Assembly: GCF_021166585.1 (NCBI RefSeq)
Contig: NZ_JAJOZE010000016.1
Span: 1-64,000, forward strand
Reading direction: 5' to 3'
Origin: Metabacillus kandeliae
Lineage (GTDB): Bacteria > Bacillota > Bacilli > Bacillales > Bacillaceae
Length of the DNA stretch: 64,000 nucleotides
Below the pieces are notes generated by a model that did not search any database, was not told the origin of the DNA, and worked only from the letters and a program-made list of their open reading frames with translations. Positions 34,859 to 43,379 of this stretch are shown piece after piece; within the stretch, counting starts at the first letter, position 1, and each line of letters begins with the position of its first letter. The translations under genes and the position numbers were made by a program.

Positions 34859-35488
34859 TTATTTCGCAAACACGTGGTTTCCGATTGTTTCAACTTTTAC
34901 TTTTCCATCCATGAAGCCTGAGCCTGAACCGTTAGGGTTATAGAAATATAGCGGTCCATCACTGTCCGCACCTTTGTCCAGTGCTTCTTCTACTGCATTC
35001 TCTGCATCTTTTGTTGCAGCATCGTTGATTGCTCCATTGGCAACTGGTGAGAATTGTCCTTTTTCATAGATAACATCCTTCACAGTGTCAGGGAATTTGC
35101 TGCTTTCCATTCTGTTCAAGATAACAGAAGCAACTGCTACTTTCCCTTCATGAGGCTCGCCTTTTGCTTCAGCGTCAACGAGTCGCGAGAGCAAATCTTT
35201 ATCACCGTAGGAAAGATCCTGAGATGAAGCAGCTTTCACTGTCTCTTTTGCTGCCGCCTTTACATTTTCGCCAGGAATCTCAAGGTTTTCTCCAGCGTAT
35301 ATCATATCACTTGTTCTATTGTTCGCTTCTTTAATAGATGAAATGGATACATCATATCGCTGCCCAAGGCCGTACAAGGTGTCACCTTTATGTACGTTAA
35401 TTTCCTTTGCGCTTGCGCTCGCTTGTCCTGCAAATGTTAGAGCCCCAACTGCTACCGCTGAGGATAGTACTAGATTTTTCATTTTCAT
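34859..35488 (-). CDS. LysM cell-wall hydrolase of SleB/CwlJ family
   Basis: Exported protein of 209 residues. Signal peptide 1-26 (VLSSAVAVGALTFAGQASASA), one LysM domain (INVHKGDTLYGLGQRY to LEIPGE) for peptidoglycan binding, and a C-terminal Hydrolase_2 (SleB-type) domain with VDAEAKGEPHEGKVAVASVILNR, YFYNP and TIGNHVFAK. SleB-type enzymes cut spore cortex, but LysM-carrying members (YkvT-like) act in vegetative wall turnover, which fits here. The RBS GGGAGGAAC precedes the ATG. The 330-base upstream gap shows no further gene. Confidence 0.88.
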   Translation of the reverse strand: MKMKNLVLSSAVAVGALTFAGQASASAKEINVHKGDTLYGLGQRYDVSISSIKEANNRTSDMIYAGENLEIPGENVKAAAKETVKAASSQDLSYGDKDLLSRLVDAEAKGEPHEGKVAVASVILNRMESSKFPDTVKDVIYEKGQFSPVANGAINDAATKDAENAVEEALDKGADSDGPLYFYNPNGSGSGFMDGKVKVETIGNHVFAK

Positions 35489-35767
35489 GTTCTAAGTTCC
35501 TCCCTTTGTAGTTGCTCCTGTACTACCCTAACAGAATAGAAAACTCTTTTCAAAGATTTGCGCTCCCCCTCAGCCCCTCTTATACATCATCAGCTTTACT
35601 GAGGAGAATTTAAGAAGAATTTCCTCTGTTTTCCTGACTTTCTCAGCCTTTTTGGCGGGTCTTTCATAAAACAGGCAAAGAAAAACTATTTTGATTGGGG
35701 CGTAAGACGGGATTCTGATGCCGGAATATAAGTGATGGAAGTCCCAGCAAATAGTTTTGTGAATCAC

Positions 35768-35808
35768 TTGAAAAAAGCAAGGTTATCCTTTATTATTTAC
35801 CTAGGTAA
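35768..35808 (+). promoter_or_regulatory. marR promoter with palindromic operator
   Basis: TTGAAA (35768), 17-base spacer, TATTAT (35791), immediately followed by the perfect palindrome TTACCTAGGTAA (35797-35808). The palindrome would cover the start point, as expected for autorepression by the MarR protein encoded next. Confidence 0.7.
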
Positions 35809-35826
35809 CCAATTAGGAGAATGATA

Positions 35827-36270
35827 ATGAACAATCAATTAATTATTCATGAATTTTTTCAAAAATACCGCTGCATCACAAAGCAGGCAAACAGCCGCCT
35901 GCAGCAGCATGATTTGTATAATGCCCAGTGGTCCATTCTTTACATATTGGACCGTTTCGGCCCTTTAAGCCAGACAGATATATGGCGCTACTTGAATGTA
36001 GAAGCTCCTACTATTACAAGAACGCTGACAAGAATGGAAGACTGCGGCTGGATTACCCGGACGACAGGCGCTGACAAGCGGGAGAGGATCATTCAGCTGA
36101 CAGAAAAAGCAAAAATCCTCATTCCTGAAGTAAAGGAAACAACCGATAAATTTGAACAGGATATGCTGCAGAATCTCTCACAGGAAGAAAAAGAAATGCT
36201 GTTTCATTTGCTGAAAAAAATGGGCAGCACACAACATTCACATCAATTGGAGGAACATAATGAGCAGTGA
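35827..36270 (+). CDS. MarR-family transcriptional regulator
   Basis: A 147-residue winged-helix regulator. The recognition region LNVEAPTITRTLTRMEDCGWITR and wing DKRERIIQLTEKA (residues about 60-100) are typical. It likely represses itself and the MFS gene that overlaps its 3' end by 11 bases. The ATG at 35827 is used since TTAGGAGA abuts the earlier ATG at 35821. One cysteine (EDCGW) sits by the recognition helix and another near the N-terminus (KYRCIT), so redox sensing is possible but unproven. Confidence 0.88.
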   Translation: MNNQLIIHEFFQKYRCITKQANSRLQQHDLYNAQWSILYILDRFGPLSQTDIWRYLNVEAPTITRTLTRMEDCGWITRTTGADKRERIIQLTEKAKILIPEVKETTDKFEQDMLQNLSQEEKEMLFHLLKKMGSTQHSHQLEEHNEQ

Positions 36271-37459
36271 AAATAGAACACCGATTTGGACAAAAAGTTT
36301 TGTGAGTGTCTTTCTCATAAACTTTTTTATTTTTTTGGCATTTTACGGCCTTTTAACAGGCCTGCCGGTTTACGTGCTTGATACGCTTCACAGATCTGAT
36401 ACAGAAGCAGGGCTTGTCGTAACCGCCTTTTTGCTTTCCGCTATTCTTGTCCGCCCTTTTTCGGGCAAGCTGCTGCAGGATTTCGGCAAAAAAAAATTAT
36501 TGATCATCGGCATGATTCTCTTTATGCTGACAACCTTTGTTTATATGCTGGCATCAGGATTTATAACCCTGTTAATTCTTCGTTTTATTCACGGCATTTG
36601 GTTCAGCGTGATTACAACAGCTACAGGCGCGATCGCAGCTGATGTTATTCCTGTAAAACGAAGAGGCGAGGGACTCGGGTACTTTGGAATGTCTATGAAT
36701 CTCGCCGTTGTTTGCGGACCTTTTATTGCTCTGAGCATGCTGCAGTTTGTTAGTTTTCAAACGCTGTTTGTTATTTTTGGTCTCATTTTAGCCGTTGGGG
36801 TTCTCTTCACCTTCTTCATTAAAGTACCTGTGCATGAACATGCTGTTCCTGCTAAAAAGAAGCTTTCCATACATGATTTATTCGAAACAAAAGCACTTCC
36901 TGTCGCCCTTACGGCAAGCATTGTTGCCTTTTCTTACGCAAGTGTTATTTCGTTTATTTCGATTTACGCAAAACAGCTTGGGCTGATGAGCACGGCAAGC
37001 TACTTCTTTGTCATTTTTGCCGTTGTGATGCTGATCTCCCGTCCGTTTGTCGGAAGGCTGTTTGACACAGCAGGCGCCAAGGTCGTTATTCTGCCGGCCT
37101 TCGTTTTCTTTGCAGCAGGAATGGTTTGCTTAAGCTTTACTCATTCCGCTTTTATGCTGCTTTTCTCAGGAGCTTTAATCGGGCTTGGCTACGGGACGCT
37201 CGTGCCATGCTTTCAGACGCTCGCCATTCAGTCGGCTGATCATAAAAGAAGCGGCCATGCGACAGCAACTTATTTTACGCTGTTTGATACAGGGATCGCG
37301 GCCGGCTCTTATGTTCTTGGCATCTTTGCCGCCGCTTTCGGCTATAACAGGCTGTACTTCTTCGCGGCCATTCTCATTCTGCTCGCCCTCTTTGTCTACA
37401 CAAGGGTAAGCAAAGCGAAGAGAGCACAGACAGCATACGAACCGGGAAGGCAACTGTAA
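36260..37459 (+). CDS. MFS transporter regulated with marR
   Basis: A 399-residue, 12-helix major facilitator similar to YwoG-type carriers. Motif A is present between helices 2 and 3 (GKLLQDFGKKKLLIIG), as is a typical RFIHGIWFSVITTATGAIAADVIP in helix 4-5. Such carriers under MarR control often export drugs or toxic organics; the substrate cannot be read. Its GGAGG RBS lies inside the end of marR, giving translational coupling. A strong terminator follows. Confidence 0.88.
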   Translation: MSSENRTPIWTKSFVSVFLINFFIFLAFYGLLTGLPVYVLDTLHRSDTEAGLVVTAFLLSAILVRPFSGKLLQDFGKKKLLIIGMILFMLTTFVYMLASGFITLLILRFIHGIWFSVITTATGAIAADVIPVKRRGEGLGYFGMSMNLAVVCGPFIALSMLQFVSFQTLFVIFGLILAVGVLFTFFIKVPVHEHAVPAKKKLSIHDLFETKALPVALTASIVAFSYASVISFISIYAKQLGLMSTASYFFVIFAVVMLISRPFVGRLFDTAGAKVVILPAFVFFAAGMVCLSFTHSAFMLLFSGALIGLGYGTLVPCFQTLAIQSADHKRSGHATATYFTLFDTGIAAGSYVLGIFAAAFGYNRLYFFAAILILLALFVYTRVSKAKRAQTAYEPGRQL

Positions 37460-37474
37460 ATAACCTGCTTATTA

Positions 37475-37519
37475 AAGAAGAGATGCCCTGTAAACTTAGA
37501 GGGCATCTCTTCTTTTTTT
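37475..37519 (+). terminator. Terminator
   Basis: AAGAAGAGATGCCCT pairs with GGGCATCTCTTCTT over 14 bp, followed by T-run. Confidence 0.9.
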
Positions 37520-37522
37520 GTT

Positions 37523-37708
37523 AGGCTATGTTTAAGAAGATTGTTTATTTTTACACACCTGTTGATTGGAGTGGCAGGCGGGAGACTCCTGCGGGAGCAG
37601 CGGGACAGATGAGACCCCGCAGGCGCAAAAGCGCCGAGGAGGCTCAGCGCCCGCCCCGCGGAAAGCGGACGCCTGAAACGGAAATCAACAGCCAAATTAA
37701 CAGAGCCT
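37523..37708. repeat. 186-bp GC-rich element with terminal inverted repeats
   Basis: Ends AGGCTATGTTTAA (37523-37535) and TTAACAGAGCCT (37697-37708) are inverted copies. Inner arms TGTTGATTGGAGTGG and ACGGAAATCAACA repeat the symmetry. The core is GC-rich with GAGACTCCTGCGGGAGCAG and GCGCCGAGGAGGC hairpins. This is a non-coding interspersed repeat of a kind common in Bacillus genomes; its mobility is not established. A deleted copy lies at 21.2 kb. Confidence 0.85.
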
Positions 37709-37744
37709 TTTGTAAACGCTTTGGAGGAGTTATGCTTCACCCGA

Positions 37745-38785
37745 TCACTTCCGCACTAACCCATCCTGTATAAGCTGCTGCTTTTGATCCGTCAGCGTTG
37801 TTTCCAGTGAGTGGTATCTTATGCCGAGTTCTTTCTTGCTCCTTGTATTATCAAACTTCAGCGGCAATCCAACATTCTTAGAAACATACTGTCTTGTCAA
37901 TCCAAGAGAAGGTGCAAGCAGCCAAATTAACGGCTTCGGTACTTCTCTTTTCGGAAGAGCATACTGACCATTGCTGTTTTTCCCAAGTACTTTGGCAAAA
38001 TCCAAGAGGCTCGCAGCCTGATTGGATAAGATGTACCTGCCTGAAGCATTTGGCTTAAAGGCTGCGTAAAGATGGGCGATGGCCGCATCCCGCACATCCA
38101 CCGTGTCATTAAGCAAGTTTGGAACCCCTGTTTTGTATTTCCCATTAAGCAAATCCAAAACGGTTGCAATGCTTGTAGAATCGACACGTTTTGCCAGTGA
38201 AGGTCCAAGAAGGAATCCAGGGTTAATTGTGACAAGGTCCCATCTATTCTGTTCGGCGTTTATTTTCCAGGCTTCCTTTTCAGCAATCGTTTTGGAATAG
38301 CTGTAAGGCTGATGGCCGGCTGAACTAGTGGTATTCCAATCCTTTTCTGTGAAAAATTCTTTTCCTTTCATATCTATGCTGTCTCCATAGATCGCTACCA
38401 CGCTGCTGGTGAGAATGACGCGCTTCACGGAATCCGCCTTATTAACAGAATTCAGCACGTTACGGGTACCTTCCAGTGCCGGCTCAACCAAATCCTTTTC
38501 AGCATCCTTAATGCCGCTGATGATAAATGGGGAGGCTGTGTGAAACACGTACTCTGCCCCCTCAGCCGCTTCATCAAAGCTTCCTCTTTTCAAAAGGTCG
38601 GCTTCAAATACCTGCAATGTCCCTGGTGAAGCTGCTTCGATTTCAAGAAGATGAGCATACTTTTCCTGCTGATTCTTATTGCGGGCAGTCATCCGGACTG
38701 TGTGTCCTTCTTCCAGCAGATACTTTATGATCCAGGATGCCAGATATCCTGTTCCTCCTGTGACTAATACTGTGGTTGGGTTCAT
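37745..38785 (-). CDS. NAD-dependent epimerase/SDR (dihydroflavonol reductase-like)
   Basis: Extended SDR of 346 residues. Nucleotide motif GGTGYLAS (residues 10-17), FHTASPF, and active-site YSYSK with downstream NPGFLLGPS. It belongs to the dihydroflavonol-4-reductase/aldehyde reductase group. The physiological carbonyl substrate is unknown. RBS GGGAGGATAT precedes the ATG. Immediately upstream is an AT-rich inverted repeat built on GTTTAA, suggesting control by a TetR- or MarR-type repressor not present next to it. Confidence 0.87.
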   Translation of the reverse strand: MNPTTVLVTGGTGYLASWIIKYLLEEGHTVRMTARNKNQQEKYAHLLEIEAASPGTLQVFEADLLKRGSFDEAAEGAEYVFHTASPFIISGIKDAEKDLVEPALEGTRNVLNSVNKADSVKRVILTSSVVAIYGDSIDMKGKEFFTEKDWNTTSSAGHQPYSYSKTIAEKEAWKINAEQNRWDLVTINPGFLLGPSLAKRVDSTSIATVLDLLNGKYKTGVPNLLNDTVDVRDAAIAHLYAAFKPNASGRYILSNQAASLLDFAKVLGKNSNGQYALPKREVPKPLIWLLAPSLGLTRQYVSKNVGLPLKFDNTRSKKELGIRYHSLETTLTDQKQQLIQDGLVRK

Positions 38786-38810
38786 TTTTATATCCTCCCT
38801 TAATTTGTTT

Positions 38811-38842
38811 ATATGTTTAAGTGTTTAAGTGTTTAAACATAT
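38811..38842 (-). promoter_or_regulatory. Putative operator: ATATGTTTAA inverted repeat
   Basis: ATATGTTTAA (38811-38820) and TTAAACATAT (38833-38842) form a 10-bp inverted repeat around GTGTTTAAGTGT, so GTTTAA occurs three times at 8-base steps. It lies 25-57 bases before the SDR start codon. The cognate regulator is unknown. Confidence 0.6.
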
Positions 38843-38906
38843 AATATAAGAGAAGCTGCCGCTTGTCAATACGGCAGTTTCTGCCGGAGGAATCTCCGGC
38901 TATCTA

Positions 38907-40640
38907 TCAATCTTTTGCTGTCTGCAGCTGCTGGCTTGCAAGCTTTCTGTACAGCGGATGCGTGTGATACAGCTCTTCATGTGTTCCCTGTCCTGTTATA
39001 GCCCCTTTTTCCAGCACAAGAATCTGATCAGAATCCACAACAGTGGAAAGCCTGTGGGCGATGACAAATGTGGTTCTTCCCTTCATCAGGTTGCCAAGGG
39101 CTTCCTGCACAAGGCCTTCTGATTCACTGTCAAGGCTTGAAGTCGCTTCATCCAAAAGCAAAAACGACGGATTTCTTAAGATCGCCCTGGCAATGGCAAT
39201 TCTTTGCCGCTGTCCTCCTGAAAGTTTAATGCCCCTCTCCCCTACTTCCGTCTGATAGCTGTCAGGCAGCTTTTCAATAAAGTCGGCGGCATTGGCCATT
39301 TTGGCAGCATGCCTGATTTCCTCTTCAGAAGCTTCTCTTCCAAGACCATAGCAAATATTGTCCGTGATCGTACCTGACATCACAGGGCTTTCCTGTGACA
39401 CATAGCCAATCTGCTTCCGCCAGGACAGAAGGCTCTCTTCCTTAATATCCTTGCCGCCTATTTTTATTTTTCCTGAGACAGGACTGTAAAACCGCTCGAT
39501 CAAAGAAAAAATAGTAGTTTTACCGCTCCCGCTCGGACCGACAAGGGCGACGGTTTTACCTGAAGGAACACTGAAAGAAACATCCTGCAGGATTGGTTTT
39601 TCATTTTGATAGGAAAAAGAAACATTTTCAAAATGGAGGTCTTTGCTCACCAGCTTTTCCTCACCCGCTTTGTCCTCTTCCTTATTCATCTGAAAGAGCT
39701 CGTGGATCCGTTCTGTTGCTCCCATGGCTTTTTGAAAGGCTGTGAAAAAGGAGGCGAGCTGCGTAAACGGAACGATAATTTGAAACATATAGATAATAAT
39801 GGCGACGAGCGCACCTGCTGTCAGCTCTCCTGAAGCAACACGGACTCCGCCGTAGCCGATCAGCACAACGAGCGCAAGCATCATAATTGTGGTGATAAAT
39901 GGAGAAATAATCGCCTGAATTCTTGCTTCTCTCAGTCCAAACCGGAAGAGATTCTGCACGCCTTCCCGGCCCTTTTCTCCTTCTGCTTCTTCCCCGCTGT
40001 AGGATTTCACCAGCCGGATTTCTCCAAGCACCCGGCCGAGATTGCCGCTGAACGAAGCCATTTCATCCTGTGTCATCTTAGAAATCTTATACATCTTCCG
40101 CCCGATCGGCATTAAGATCAGCAGCGACAGCGGAACAACCGTCAGCATAATAGACGTCATTTTCCAGTCCAGCATGAGCAGAAAAATAATAGAACCTATG
40201 ATAGAGATGATGCCTGAAACAAACGTGACAAGATGGTTTGTGATAAGGGTTTTGATCGTGTTCGTATCCTGTGTGATCCTGCTCATCGTTTCCCCTGACT
40301 GATGCTTGTCAAAATAGGAAATCGGGAGCTTCAGAATGTGTGCCCAAAGGCTTGTCCTGATGCCCTTCACTATCGTTTCGCCTATGTAGGACAGCAAATA
40401 ATACAGCACACCTCCCGAAATTGTCTGCAGCACAAAAGCGGAAACTAAAAGAACGATAATATTCGGCTTAAGCCCTGCTCCTGATACTTGATCGACCAGC
40501 TGCTTTGTAAAAAGCGGGACAATCAGGCTTGCCCCTGTTTCAAGCAGGCTCAGCAAAAAGACGGTCACCACCATGGAAACCGGCGGCTTCTCCAGCTTTA
40601 AAAGCTGAATAAATGAAGAAAGCTGATTTTTGCCTTTCAT
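38907..40640 (-). CDS. ABC exporter half-transporter (BmrA/MsbA type)
   Basis: A 577-residue fusion of a six-helix ABC type 1 transmembrane domain (residues 1-320) and an ATPase domain. Walker A is GPSGSGKTT, Q-loop ISYVSQE-like YVSQES, signature LSGGQRQR, Walker B FLLLDEATSSLD and H-loop AHRLST. It works as a homodimer and is most like multidrug or lipid exporters such as BmrA (YvcC). RBS AGAAGGAGAAAAAG. It is transcribed alone between the SDR gene and the small gene at 40717. Confidence 0.9.
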   Translation of the reverse strand: MKGKNQLSSFIQLLKLEKPPVSMVVTVFLLSLLETGASLIVPLFTKQLVDQVSGAGLKPNIIVLLVSAFVLQTISGGVLYYLLSYIGETIVKGIRTSLWAHILKLPISYFDKHQSGETMSRITQDTNTIKTLITNHLVTFVSGIISIIGSIIFLLMLDWKMTSIMLTVVPLSLLILMPIGRKMYKISKMTQDEMASFSGNLGRVLGEIRLVKSYSGEEAEGEKGREGVQNLFRFGLREARIQAIISPFITTIMMLALVVLIGYGGVRVASGELTAGALVAIIIYMFQIIVPFTQLASFFTAFQKAMGATERIHELFQMNKEEDKAGEEKLVSKDLHFENVSFSYQNEKPILQDVSFSVPSGKTVALVGPSGSGKTTIFSLIERFYSPVSGKIKIGGKDIKEESLLSWRKQIGYVSQESPVMSGTITDNICYGLGREASEEEIRHAAKMANAADFIEKLPDSYQTEVGERGIKLSGGQRQRIAIARAILRNPSFLLLDEATSSLDSESEGLVQEALGNLMKGRTTFVIAHRLSTVVDSDQILVLEKGAITGQGTHEELYHTHPLYRKLASQQLQTAKD

Positions 40641-40716
40641 ACTTTTTCTCCTTCTCTCTTTCTATAGAAAGTTCTTTGATGTAAAATAGATGAAAATCCA
40701 TATAGAGGTGATAGTC

Positions 40717-40998
40717 ATGAGCAAAAGTTCAGCTCACAAAAAACGGCTGCACAGCATCCGAAACGGTGCCAGCAATCCTGAGATGCTTAGAGGCGCAGAT
40801 TCCGGCTTAAGTCTGCACGTCAGAAAAACGAAAACAAAAGCCGATAAAGTGAAAAAAGAAGCATTCAAACACAAAAAGCGATTCCTTTCCGAAAAACGGG
40901 ATGAAGGGAATCGCTTTTATTATACCTTTTCAGATGCCAAAAGTATTGCCTCCGTTAACAGACAGGCTCTGGCCTGTGATAAACGAAGACTCGTCTGA
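40717..40998 (+). CDS. Small basic hypothetical protein, 3' end overlapping the SDR gene
   Basis: A 93-residue, highly basic protein (MSKSSAHKKRLHSIRNG, many Lys/Arg), not recognised by name. The RBS GAGGTGAT supports the ATG at 40717. The last 69 bases run antisense to the end of the SDR gene, and a 15-bp terminator stem (40873-40918) is within the frame. Homologues may stop earlier; only the first about 50 residues look well supported as protein. Confidence 0.6.
   Translation: MSKSSAHKKRLHSIRNGASNPEMLRGADSGLSLHVRKTKTKADKVKKEAFKHKKRFLSEKRDEGNRFYYTFSDAKSIASVNRQALACDKRRLV
40873..40918 (-). terminator. Terminator stem inside a convergent frame
   Basis: AAAAAGCGATTCCTT pairs with AAGGGAATCGCTTTT (one mismatch) around a 16-base loop. 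It lies just past the SDR stop codon and within the reading frame of the small convergent gene. Confidence 0.75.
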
Positions 40999-41682
40999 AG
41001 CAAGAAACACGCAGGCACTGCCGATATCAGCCGGGATTCCCATCCTTCCGAGCGGGACATTCTTCTGATACGCCATCAGGGCATCCTGTCCGACACCTTC
41101 ATGCCGCTCGACCGGCACAAACCCCGGGTTCAGTAAATTGACTCTGATTCCATATGCCCCAAGCTCGCTCGCCCACGAACGCGTCATTCCAAGCATCGCT
41201 GATTTCGCTGTTACATAATTTGAAAAGGAAGAGTTGCCAAGCTGAACAACCTCACTGCCAATGTTAATAACAGATCCGCCACTTTCTTTCATGTCAGGCA
41301 GCACCGCCTTCATCAGCAATAAAGGCGCTTTGACGAAAAACACCAGCTGATCCTCATAATCCTTCCATGAAGCCTCTTCAAGGCTCAGCTCCGGCTGCGG
41401 GCCTGTTGCATTGTTTACTAAAATATCAACTGGCTGCTGCAGAAGCTGTTTTGACTCAGCAATAAGGGAAGCTGCCCCTTTCTCATCTGTTACATCTCCT
41501 TTAACGGCAAAAGCAGTGCCGCCCTGCTGTCTGATTTCTTCTGCCGCATCATTAGCCTGGCTGCTGTTATGAAAATAATTGATGATCACCTTTGCCCCTT
41601 CTGCTGCAAGAGAAGCGCAAACGGCTTTCCCAAGCCCTCTTGATCCGCCAGTTACAAGGGCTGTTTTACCCTTAAGCCTCAT
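40930..41682 (-). CDS. SDR-family oxidoreductase (FabG-like)
   Basis: Classical short-chain dehydrogenase of 250 residues. TGGSRGLG binds NADP, NNATG is the structural motif, and the catalytic set is NIGSE...YVTAK. The C-terminus GQSLSVNGGNTFG is typical of 3-oxoacyl-ACP reductase-like proteins. The exact substrate is unknown. ATG at 41682 overlaps the LOG stop codon by one base (TGATG), so the two genes form an operon with coupled translation. Confidence 0.87.
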   Translation of the reverse strand: MRLKGKTALVTGGSRGLGKAVCASLAAEGAKVIINYFHNSSQANDAAEEIRQQGGTAFAVKGDVTDEKGAASLIAESKQLLQQPVDILVNNATGPQPELSLEEASWKDYEDQLVFFVKAPLLLMKAVLPDMKESGGSVINIGSEVVQLGNSSFSNYVTAKSAMLGMTRSWASELGAYGIRVNLLNPGFVPVERHEGVGQDALMAYQKNVPLGRMGIPADIGSACVFLASDESSFITGQSLSVNGGNTFGI

Positions 41683-42272
41683 CACTTTTCACCTTCATTC
41701 CGCACCTGCCATTTCTTTTCTAAAACAGGTGTTTCGTAATCCGCCATGTACTGTATCAGTTCTGCCGGATCTTCAGTTGCATGCAGCAGGCTGAGGGGCG
41801 AATTTTTCGCAAAGCCTTCCTCTGCGCTATGATGAACGAGCGCCAGCAGCGGGTCATAATAGCCTCTTACATTGTAGAGCCCGATCGGCTTTTCATGAAT
41901 GCCGATCTGCGACCAGCACAGCACCTCAAAAAGCTCCTCAAACGTCCCGAGCCCGCCAGGCAAAGCAATGAACCCATCCGCAAGACTCGCCATTTTCGCC
42001 TTTCGCTCATGCATGCTGTCCACTTCAATCAGCTCAGTCAGCTCCGCATGAACAATCTCCCCGCGTAAAAGACCTGAAGGCATAATACCGGTGACTTCCC
42101 CGTTATGACTCAGAACCTCATTCGCCACCTCGCCCATCAGGCCCGTCTTTGAACCTCCATATATGAGCCGAATGTTCCGCTCAGCCAAGAACCGGCCAAG
42201 CTCCTTCGCTTTCATCCGATATTCTTCATGATTGCCGGCACTGGAGCCGGCAAAAATACAAATCGATTTCAT
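41682..42272 (-). CDS. LOG family nucleotide 5'-monophosphate phosphoribohydrolase
   Basis: A 196-residue enzyme of the LOG family (YvdD in B. subtilis), which removes ribose-5-phosphate from purine (cytokinin-type) nucleotides. Motifs ICIFAGSSAGNHEEY, YGGSKTGLMGEVA and the signature PGGLGTFEELFE are all present, with the catalytic Arg/Glu. Length is normal. It is the first gene of a two-gene unit with the SDR. Confidence 0.92.
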   Translation of the reverse strand: MKSICIFAGSSAGNHEEYRMKAKELGRFLAERNIRLIYGGSKTGLMGEVANEVLSHNGEVTGIMPSGLLRGEIVHAELTELIEVDSMHERKAKMASLADGFIALPGGLGTFEELFEVLCWSQIGIHEKPIGLYNVRGYYDPLLALVHHSAEEGFAKNSPLSLLHATEDPAELIQYMADYETPVLEKKWQVRNEGEK

Positions 42273-42418
42273 TCTTTCAACTCCAGACTTTGATTCTCTT
42301 ACTACTATTCTACTTCACTATTCCCGCAGAAAATGTGGAAAAAAACCGAAAAATTGACCAGTAAATAAATTCCATTTCCCATGATATAATAGTGGGGACA
42401 AAACAGAGGGGGAAAGGA

Positions 42419-43261
42419 ATGAAAAAAGCACTCTTCAGTTTATTGATTCTTGTCCTGTTTCTCTCAGGCTGCGGCGCTTCTGCAGGGTCCATCATCAGCT
42501 ATAAAAAATCGAGCTATGGAAATGTACCGAGCGAGATTGGCGATACGAGCAGGGTGAAGGGCATTAATCTTCAAGCCTTCGACACAAAGCTTCAGAAAAC
42601 CGAATATATACCTGCTACTGGAAAATGGCTTAGCTTTTCCGGCAAGGGAAAAGGAAAAATCGGCGGGTCCATCACAAATGGCTATCAGCTCCCCGGGTCA
42701 GAGGTGGCATTCACTTTAAATTCAAGACCAAAGGGCATGAACATCCGTTTTCAGCTGACGGAACGGGATATAAATTTAAAGAGGATTTCCTTAATCAAAG
42801 AGCAAGTATCCGGCAAATTGAGCTTTAAAGCGATCCTTCCCAGGAAAGAAAATGCTTTTTATCTGTTAAGCTGCGAGATACTAAGCAAAGCGGGTAAAGC
42901 CGAAGATGCGGCGCTGTTTTCCGTTTATGCCATAACACCCGAAATCAATGCCAAGTTTTCTCCCAGTAAAAAAGTTTATCAAACAAATGAAGCTGTGAAG
43001 CTGACGTATGTAAGCTTTGGACCGCTCCCTCTCATGACAGGCGCGGGCTATATCGTTGAGAAATACCGCCATAACCGCTGGGAAGAGATCATTTATCCTC
43101 ATCAGGCTGCTTCAGCCGTTGGTATTCTTATTACCCCTGAACATCCTTTCAATATAGATGCCGGTCCGCTTGAAAGAGGTAAGTACCGGGTTATTAAGAG
43201 TGTTGATGTAAGCGGATTTGATTTAAAGCAGAACCTTGCTGCTTATTTTGAAGTTAAATAG
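42419..43261 (+). CDS. Lipoprotein with C-terminal Ig-like (Big_14-type) domain
   Basis: Exported lipoprotein of 280 residues. The signal ends in a lipobox FLSGCGAS (Cys18). Residues about 40-165 form a beta-rich region of unknown family. The C-terminal 110 residues (FSPSKKVYQTNEAVKLTY to YRVIKSVDVSG...AAYFEVK) match the bacterial immunoglobulin-like Big_14 pattern, including EKYRHNRWEEI and LERGKYRVIKS. ATG at 42419 lies behind AGGGGGAAAGGA. Probably binds something at the cell surface; the role is unknown. Confidence 0.8.
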   Translation: MKKALFSLLILVLFLSGCGASAGSIISYKKSSYGNVPSEIGDTSRVKGINLQAFDTKLQKTEYIPATGKWLSFSGKGKGKIGGSITNGYQLPGSEVAFTLNSRPKGMNIRFQLTERDINLKRISLIKEQVSGKLSFKAILPRKENAFYLLSCEILSKAGKAEDAALFSVYAITPEINAKFSPSKKVYQTNEAVKLTYVSFGPLPLMTGAGYIVEKYRHNRWEEIIYPHQAASAVGILITPEHPFNIDAGPLERGKYRVIKSVDVSGFDLKQNLAAYFEVK

Positions 43262-43281
43262 TGTTGGCAAAACACTGGTTC

Positions 43282-43317
43282 GAGAAGCCCGAAAGCAATG
43301 GGGCTTCTCATTTTTTG
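43282..43317 (+). terminator. Lipoprotein gene terminator
   Basis: GAGAAGCCC/GGGCTTCTC, loop of ten bases, then ATTTTTTG. Confidence 0.82.
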
Positions 43318-43379
43318 TTTAGAAAATTTGACCACTTTCAAAGCAAACACCAAAAAAGCTGCCACAAAGCAGCTCCTTA

